Shown here: piece by piece, positions 57,761 through 64,000 of the stretch
How positions within the stretch are numbered: the stretch's first letter is position 1
How the letters are laid out: every line of letters begins with the position of its first letter
NCBI GenBank assembly: GCA_964017195.1
Contig: OZ024895.1
Location: 11,772,501-11,836,500, forward strand
Length of the DNA: 64,000 nucleotides
DNA from: Siderastrea radians
Taxonomy: Eukaryota; Cnidaria; Anthozoa; Scleractinia; Rhizangiidae
Reading direction: 5' to 3'
Notes under the pieces: generated by a model
What the model was told of the DNA's origin: nothing
Databases searched by the model: none
Seen by the model: only the letters and a program-made list of their open reading frames with translations
Program-made: the position numbers and the translations under genes

Positions 57761-59280
57761 GACCTCCGAAGATTAACGAAGATTTCCGAATTTTTCCGAA
57801 GTCCTTTGCGGATCACCCGAAGACAAAATGACAAAAATAAAATAAAAAATAACATTGGTGTCCTTTAGATCGACAAAGATTTGATTTTGAATATTTCAAT
57901 TCAATTATTGAAGTTGTTGTAACTCATGCGAGATTTGCATTATAACTCTGGACAAACCGATGTGACGTCTATAAGTAAAATTCTGGGGGTGGGCATCCCG
58001 AATAATAATTCAATTCACCATATAACACGTCACGGTCGCGATAACTTACTCTTGGGCATTGCGCGACAGATTTTGCACACAAAACAAAACAGATTTTGCA
58101 GGCTGTTAAACGTCTATAGGATTTTTTTTTTCCGTAAAGGCTGTTCCTTTTCAATTTATGTAGCTAGTACTACCGCATTTTCTCAATAAGTACCCCACTT
58201 GCTGTTATTGTACGAACTGGGCAAAGAAACACCGCCGCTCCTTCTAAAGACCAATTAGAAAAATGTTTGAATAGTTTTGACAAGTAAGTTGTAACTCAAG
58301 GTTTATCGCAAAGTATAAAGTTGGCTTATTGAGGGAGCACACGAACTTTGCAAAGTTCAAGGAAATCTGATATGTACTCTCATCGTTGATATTTTCCTTT
58401 TTTCGTTTACTGAATTTTTCTCTTAAAGTCTAACTAGATCTTGTGAAAGTAAATAAAATACTTGTTCCTTTTCTCGCTATAAGAGTGTAAGCTCGTTCGA
58501 TCCTTTTGCTCCCGGGTTACGTTGTGACATCCTACATTACAGACATCATAAGCCCTCGGATACCTCTACAAAATTATAGTGAGTACTTTTTTGCAGGCGC
58601 ACATTTCTCCTACTCATTTATCTTCCGAGCTACGCTCTTTTGTTAACCAAAAATATATGCAGGCCTAACTGCAAAAACGTTTTCATTCAAATATGACAAG
58701 AGAAAGCTGCAAGATGGGAATTTATTAGACATGGAAAAACGTTCTCGGATTTTAACATTCCTGAAGCACTCATGCACTACGGTATGATACTTCAAATTAC
58801 TATGAACTGAGGTTTTTTTAAATGAGGTGTATATATTCACTGTATATTAGCGTAACGAACCGGCGCCCAAACATTTTCCATGCACCTGTGGAAATAAAAC
58901 GATGACGATCGTGTGACCTCGGAATAATGACCTTAAAGATTGCGTGACACTGTATCATTTGGCTTTGTTATGTCCTTGACACCTGTTTTTTGAACGTGAT
59001 AATGCAAAGCTCGGACGAGAAAAATCAATGCAGAATTAACAGTTCAACTGTCACATTTTCATATCACTGAAAATCGTTAGTTATTGATATGAAGGTCACG
59101 TGCATGATATATTTTTCCCATTAATTAATGGTTTTTTCGCTTTCTTAAAAGCTTCGAAAATATTCCAAGCATTCTTGAAATGCTCGGAAATCTCAGGGTG
59201 ATCCGCAAAAGTCTTATGAAGAATTGGGAATCTTCAGAGGTCTTCGGCTTAGTCAATTCGTGAGCAGTCTGACTGCTGAC
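57761..59280. other. Right-arm DNA largely without counterpart in the left arm
   Basis: Starts with short repeats of CCGAAGA-type sequence related to 44690-44755, then about 1.4 kb with no match in the left arm and no supportable gene. From about 59180 homology to the left arm returns (CTTATGAAGAATTGGGAATC is the inverse of 44711-44730). Confidence 0.5.
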
Positions 59281-59282
59281 CA

Positions 59283-59463
59283 CTATTTTTGGTGTTCCGG
59301 GGGTGTTCCTTGCTGTTTCGAGGGTGTTCCGGGGTATTATGGGATGTTCCAGGGGTGTTCCAGGGTTGTTCCAGGCTGTTCCGAGCTGTTCCAGTGGTGT
59401 TCCAGGGGTGTTCCGGGGTGTTCCGGGGGTGTTCCGGGGTGTTCCGGGGTGTTCCGGGTGTGT
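59283..59463 (-). repeat. GGTGTTCCGGG minisatellite, right arm
   Basis: The inverse of the left-arm GGAACACC array, one block only. It ends at a MITE insertion. Confidence 0.9.
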
Positions 59464-59465
59464 TA

Positions 59466-59954
59466 GCGACTTCCCCTTTCTCAAGTGTTGCATGAGGCTA
59501 ATAGCTACTCGAGTAAACGATGTTACTAATTATTTCTCCCTGTTCGTTGAACTACGTCTGAAACTTTCCGCGGGAATCTCTTATGCACGGGCCACGCAAC
59601 TATGTCGCTCGAGCGTGGGAACCACAGTTAACCAAAGCGTAATATGAGTGTTTGTATGGAACTGAAATTCGATCGAAAGTAATCGGCGGTTTTCCACTGA
59701 AAATGCATTAAAATGGAAATACAGTTTGAAAAACATTACCTGCTATGTGTTTGCTGCGTTTTTATTGCTTTTCCGAGCTTCTGGAGGCCGATCTGGGCGA
59801 TTTTCTGGTTAACGGTCGATGCGACGTCTAGCACGTGACATGACACGCTCGATCAACATAGTTGCGTGGCCCGTGCATCAGAGATGGAAAGTTTCAGACG
59901 AAGATCAACGAAGAAGGAGAAATAATTAGCTACATTGGAGAAAGGGGAAGTCGC
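59466..59954. mobile_element. MITE with TA TSD inserted in the right arm (489 bp)
   Basis: TIRs begin GCGACTTCCCCTTTCTC and extend, with gaps, about 150 bp (through a GCACGGGCCACGCAACTATG block). They are flanked by TA at 59464-59465 and 59955-59956. The left arm runs without interruption through the equivalent site near 44465, confirming insertion after the palindrome formed. No ORF. Confidence 0.8.
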
Positions 59955-60367
59955 TAGCTCTAAAAATTTGCGATACCTTCGATAAGTCCGCCATGACAAA
60001 TTCCCTGTGAGTGTTTGTTTTCTTGCGGCCACGTTATAGTTTGTGATTTCTTCGACTTCGTTTATTTATTATCTATTTATTTTTTCTGAAGCTCTCCTCA
60101 AAAATGTTCCCGTTGAACGGGCCACGCTACTACGGCGTTCGATGAGGAAAACAACCTCGTGTAAGAAGACATGAGAGTCGCCTGGCTGTTCCTCTTCGCT
60201 GATTGGCCAGAAAAATAATTTTCTGGCCAATCAGAAGGCGGGATTTCAAACGCTTCTGGAACTCGTTCGGTAAGAGTAAGTGCCCAGGGGCTCTCCCGCT
60301 CTTGTTGTAAACTTTCGCCCATGAAAATTCGGTCGTCCCGACTAGCTGCCCCTGGGTCTCCTAGGAT

Positions 60368-60378
60368 GTTTTTTCCCC
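60368..60378 (+). repeat. Target-site duplication GTTTTTTCCCC, right
   Basis: Perfect 11-bp direct copy of 44053-44063. Confidence 0.8.
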
Positions 60379-60830
60379 AGCTATGAACAACAGTGTTGAA
60401 TTCATTGGCCACATAGTTGACCGTCATACACCGAAGTTGTATTCAAATGTTCACTAATGTTTACACTTGAATTGTGGAAAACAACTAACGGCTAATTTGG
60501 TGATGTTCAGCAGCGTCGTTTAGCAAACATATATACTGAAGCATACGTGATAAGGTTACTGTAACACCGTTCTGTCGCAAATAAAGAGGTGTGGGCCAGC
60601 GTTCCTGCATGCTCTATACCTCATGCCCAGGGGCGAGGCTGCAGTGTAACTTTGTGCCGTCATTATTCCGGCATGAATTTTGATTAATTTTTGTCTCACT
60701 GGTCTTTACTGGTGATCTAAGCAGAAGCACTTTAAAAACGTTCAAACTGTTTCTTATGTGTTCTTCAGTAGGAAGCAATGCGGCATAAACATGAGCAAAG
60801 TTTTCGTTTTTTTTCTCTTGTTAAGTAAGG
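60379..60830. other. Gene-free DNA right of the giant element
   Basis: No supportable exon or repeat. Confidence 0.5.
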
Positions 60831-60969
60831 GTTAGACAATGAACGCGAGTGTTCTATGGGATATAGTGTCCCAAGCAAAGATAGAATGCCACGAGGCCGC
60901 AGACCGAGTGGCATTCTATCTTGCGAGGGACGCTATATCCCATAGGACACGAGTGTTCATTGTCTAACC
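60831..60969. mobile_element. Palindromic MITE (about 139 bp)
   Basis: GTTAGACAATGAACGCGAGT, CTATGGGATATAG and AGATAGAATGCCAC are each mirrored in the second half, around a GAGGCCGCAGACCGAG centre. There is no ORF. Confidence 0.85.
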
Positions 60970-61246
60970 GTCTTAGAACATGGTCACACCCACGAAGAAT
61001 TTTGTTTTTGCGTGCAGATTGTATTTTTGCATTTTAATTTTTTAGTTCTCACCTTGAAATCACGTTGCTATTTTGTTTACGATATTTTTGCTATTGTACA
61101 CACGCCTTTGAGTTGCAATGTTTTACTGAGAGTGCTTCACGGCGCGGTTTATCGCAGTTGATGCGTAAACAGTCATGAGCCAATAATACACGGACTGAGG
61201 AACTCGAGACAGTGATTGCCCCACAAGATTTACTAGATTTACACCG

Positions 61247-61429
61247 GTGAAAGCAGTCTTCTACGCGCTACGACCACCGGCACCAGCAAGTGGGGAACCC
61301 GCAGAGAAAGCCAAGAGACCAAAGACAAGTTCAAGTGCAACACTCGTAGTCCGGCAAACGCGGAGAAACAAGTCTGTCCTTCTATTTCAATTAAGGTCTG
61401 AACATTTTTTATTTCATGTAAAGCTGTAA
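61247..61429 (+). other. Short open frame of doubtful status
   Basis: 60 codons including a Pro/Ala/Lys-rich PPAPASGEPAEKAKRPKTSS. No splice context or domain was recognised. It could be an exon of an upstream part of the paralogous gene, but nothing ties it to one. Confidence 0.15.
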
Positions 61430-61548
61430 AGTAATTGGTTTTTCTTTCGATTTGCTTTTCGCTTTGCTATTACAAGATTGCATTTTTTGTTTTTTTTTTG
61501 ACATCGCCGTTGAAGCTGTTGTTTTTATCGAATTAGTTATAAATGTTC

Positions 61549-61697
61549 ACAGAGAATTTGTGCATTCATTAGTAGTTTCTACTTAGTCATTAGTATGCTC
61601 TATATAGAGCATACTAATGAGGCTTCCAAACAAAGGAAAACAGTGCCTCATTAGTATGCTCTATATAGAACCACTAATGAATGCAGAAATTCTCTGT
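61549..61697. mobile_element. Palindromic MITE (about 149 bp)
   Basis: ACAGAGAATTT-TGCATTCATT at both ends in inverted orientation, with inner CTCATTAGTATGCTCTATAT palindromes. Not coding. Confidence 0.8.
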
Positions 61698-61879
61698 ACT
61701 TTTACCCCGCAATTTCCCTGTGCTTCAAAGCCCCCGCCACTTTACATAATTTAAGACAGTTTATGGAATATAGAGCATCGAAATGCTGTACACTGATTGG
61801 CTGAGTCGGTGTGACCATGTTCTAATAATAAGAAGCAGTCTGTGCGTTCTCCATGTGATGTTGCATTTCCTCATGCTTA

Positions 61880-62025
61880 TACCTATGCTCATGCCTGCGC
61901 CTATAGGCCCGTGCTTATGCCTATGCTCATGCCTATGCCTATGGGCCCGTGCTTATGCCTGTGTTCATGCCTGTGTTCATGCTTATGCCTGTGTTTATGC
62001 CTATGGCTATGCTCATGCTATGTTT
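61880..62025 (+). repeat. TATGCC(T/C)-type minisatellite
   Basis: Irregular 6-, 12- and 18-bp units built from GCTTATGCCT, GTGTTCATGC and GCCTATGCTC. The two overlapping Cys/Met-rich open frames here are repeat artefacts. Confidence 0.8.
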
Positions 62026-62538
62026 CGCACGTCAACGTATCGTTTGTGGACAGCTAAAAAAGCCAACTTTTGTATGGGTAAAACGTGTTTGGGCCTCTGA
62101 AAACGGAGTTCCCTGAAAGTGCATTAATGTGGACGCGGGCCAATTCGTAAACAACTTTCAAACAACATGTGCCTGTTCTACGACCATTGCTGAGGACTGT
62201 CTGAGGGTGTTTGGTAGTTTTTGGCCTGGAAACCTGTTAAAGAATGAGAGACTTGCATTTTATTTTGCTGTGGCGATATTTATCTTTTTTCTTCTTTATG
62301 ATATAGTGAAGCTTGTTTAGGACGCCCGAGTCAACGACTTGCCATAAAATCTCTGCATTTGCATATCGATATGCAAATGTGAAAGGAAGGAAGCGCTATC
62401 TTTTCATTATTATTTTTGGCTGACTTTTTGTTTTTAAAACTCCATCGAAAATTTCATCCAACTTGTTTCTTCTTCATATCAGTCACATACAATTCCAACT
62501 GCCGAGTGTAACAGGCGCTTATTGATTGGATATTTCAG

Positions 62539-62873
62539 TTCCAGACTAGATGTCCGGTTTGGCATTGAGGATAATACTGATGTCCAAGTCAACAACAAAT
62601 ATGCAGAATCAGGAACGGCACCTGCAAACGTTACAGATGGTGCATGCTGGTCAACAGCAGAGGCCAGACGTAAACAGACATGAAGTAGCAGTAAATCAGC
62701 AGACAGCGGCAGCCCCTCCGACTTATGCTGCTGTAGACAAGTCTAAGAAGAAGAGCAAGAGGAAGAAAGAAGAGAAGTCTTCTGAGAGTTCTGTCGTGGA
62801 CAAATCTCAGACGAAGAAGCAGTCAGACGATACTTACGCACAAGTCGACAAGTCAAAGAAATCTATAAAGAAG
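62539..62873 (+). pseudogene. Paralogous receptor tail exon with a relative frameshift
   Basis: This exon aligns along its length with the tail exon at 37149-37347. After an ATATTTCAG acceptor, phase 2 begins SRLDVRFGIEDNTDVQVNNK, matching HGNVEDNAYSQVK. The second half, in another frame, reads APPTYAAVDKSKKKSKRKK, then DDTYAQVDKSKKSIKK to AAG|GTATGG. A one-base length difference near 62640-62652 separates the halves. It has two TYAxVDKSKK repeats where the first gene has one. Either it is a decaying duplicate, or the exon is read only in the second frame from the ATG at 62550 or another upstream exon. Its ectodomain exons are not seen upstream, and downstream exons would lie outside the window. 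Confidence 0.6.
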
Positions 62874-64000
62874 GTATGGTCGTGGATAGGCTCACGTCTT
62901 TCTAGACTTAAATGCGTCTTTTCGCTCAGGTAAAGTTGAGTAAGAAGAGATTCTGCAAGAGTGAGTGAATGTCATATAAAATGCGGAAAACGTAGGGGGT
63001 ATCGGGGTCTGTTCACTCAACTGTGTGGGTTGCACTCATGCGTCTTGTGAGACTATCCCTGAGCGAAGCGTCTATCCATAGAGTCCAACTGTAATCCTCC
63101 AGAGTGAAACATTTATTGTTTTTTCTTTTACACCCAGGCATTCCGTTAGCACCTGAGGTTAACTGGAGAAAATAGACGATTTATAAATGTCATTCCTATT
63201 TCTCTTGAGTAACAAACGGAATCACAGGAACGTTCAACATTCAGGGTCCATTTCAATAGCAAATGTTCAGGGTTCAAGAGCAGAGTAGAGTACGAGTATC
63301 ACGAGAATGTTGTTATCAGTAAACATTATCTGAATGAGCACGTTAGTAGGGCATAATTAACGCTACTCACTTCTCCAGCATTCGTAGGGTTGCTTAAACT
63401 GTACAAAAATTAAGAACCATGTTTTTTGTAATAATCTGCAACTTTTAAACTGGAAGAACCACCATGTGCGGCAATAAACGTGACATCACCAAGGAGAATA
63501 CTGCACTTGTTTAAATGTTGAACGCGTTTGGCCACCCCGTTGAATGATGTTGCCATCTTTCGATTGAAGACTAGTCAACTTTTCTTTTGTTCTCAAGTAT
63601 GGAAAACAATGTTTAAAAAAAAGTGTTTGTTCGTTTGGCCGGGATGTGGAAAAGTGGTGAACAATTCAAAAATCATTCAAAAGGGTGGCAAACGCGATAA
63701 ACACGTCTAACTTGACAATCTTGAACAATGTTAAATTGAGTTCCTGAATTCGTTTGGCCACCTCAGTCAACTTCGTACAACAAGCTTGTGTTCAGCAGTT
63801 AATGAAGTTCATTCCGTTAAGCCGGGTCCTTGAGACAAACGAACTCTTTAATTTAACGTCTGATAGATCTGTGGTTTTCACGTTAACACATCAATAGGCT
63901 ATTTTAACCCTTGAAGCCCCAGTAGTGATCAGCATCAAATTTCTCCTCGTCATATTAGTGGATTAATGTTTCAAGTTCCAACGAGCACTCAACAAGGTAC
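62874..64000. other. Gene-free DNA at the right edge
   Basis: Presumed intron or downstream DNA of the tail exon. The phrase CGTTTGGCCACC occurs at 63527 and 63751 and also at 44023 just left of the giant element, suggesting a dispersed repeat. No second terminal tail exon (YADL/YADI type) was found. Confidence 0.45.

Larger units (their letters stand above)
44064..60367. mobile_element. Giant Foldback-like transposon (16.3 kb palindrome)
   Basis: The ends ATCCT-AG-AGACCCAGGGGC are inverted copies, and homology runs inward. About 44064-44470 mirrors 59960-60367. The GGAACACC minisatellite (44474-44936) mirrors 59283-59463. The single-copy block 44940-45045 mirrors 57669-57750. The GCTATACACA satellite (45046-49925) mirrors 54040-57668. 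The unpaired centre is about 49.93-54.03 kb. A perfect 11-bp direct repeat flanks the whole, so it appears to have inserted as one unit. TSD length (8-11 bp) is Mutator-like, and tandem repeats inside very long TIRs are the hallmark of Drosophila FB and sea urchin TU Foldback elements. No transposase was recognised. Confidence 0.75.

Noticed and set aside
61783..62100. Cys/Leu-rich 105-codon frame resembling a small cysteine-rich protein
   Set aside because: Caused by a TATGCC-type minisatellite. An overlapping frame gives an equally regular repeat.
62129..62320. Possible transmembrane exon of the paralogous receptor (FYFAVAIFIFFLLY)
   Set aside because: Hydrophobic by T-rich composition. 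No acceptor or donor in a compatible phase, and no basic stop-transfer like that at 18657.

Overview
This 64 kb window is eukaryotic and intron-rich. It is most likely from a cnidarian, probably a stony coral. That is inference from the mix of repeat families (GIY-YIG Penelope elements with hammerhead motifs, L1/Tx1-like LINEs, tRNA-derived SINEs, TTAA-flanked DNA transposons, many MITEs) and from a SEA-domain receptor gene; no species marker is visible. There are no bacterial operons, CRISPR arrays or prophage. Exons, splice phases, TIRs and target-site duplications (TSDs) were read by eye from the sequence and have not been tested with RNA or database searches. REGION 1 (1-38.3 kb): one host gene on the + strand. 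Phase-compatible exons at 57-98, 1395-1480, 2074-2129, 15447-15607, 17930-17974, 18657-18825, 37149-37347 and 37755-38027, plus weaker ones at 18118, 18229 and 20294, encode a Thr/Pro-rich stalk, a SEA-like domain, a short Cys-bearing stretch, one transmembrane helix and a tyrosine-motif cytoplasmic tail ending at 38027. A paralogous tail exon with a relative frameshift lies at 62539-62873. The two giant introns are transposon nests. The intron 2130-15446 holds a chain of TTAA-flanked elements that share TTAA sites (2639-7451, 7456-15005, and inside the latter 7706-9950 and 9955-10611). The 7456-15005 element is itself a large imperfect palindrome. The intron 18826-37148 holds two head-to-head Penelope copies, with an L1-like LINE inside the second copy. 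That LINE is split by an 8.8 kb TTAA transposon (23810-32628) with about 600 bp TIRs and a two-exon gene for a protein of about 1,111 aa that looks like a DDE transposase. REGION 2 (38.3-44.05 kb): no convincing gene. It has a poly(A) signal, a microsatellite and a small MITE. REGION 3 (44,064-60,367): a 16.3 kb imperfect palindrome flanked by a perfect 11-bp direct duplication, so it appears to have moved as one unit. Each arm carries a GGAACACC-type minisatellite and a multi-kilobase 10-bp satellite (GCTATACACA/GCTATACATG) in inverted orientation, the architecture of Foldback elements. The 4.1 kb centre holds a hairpin element, a TTCGTTTTCG repeat, an unassigned ORF and a LINE fragment. REGION 4 (60.4-64 kb): two palindromic MITEs, a minisatellite and the paralogous tail exon.
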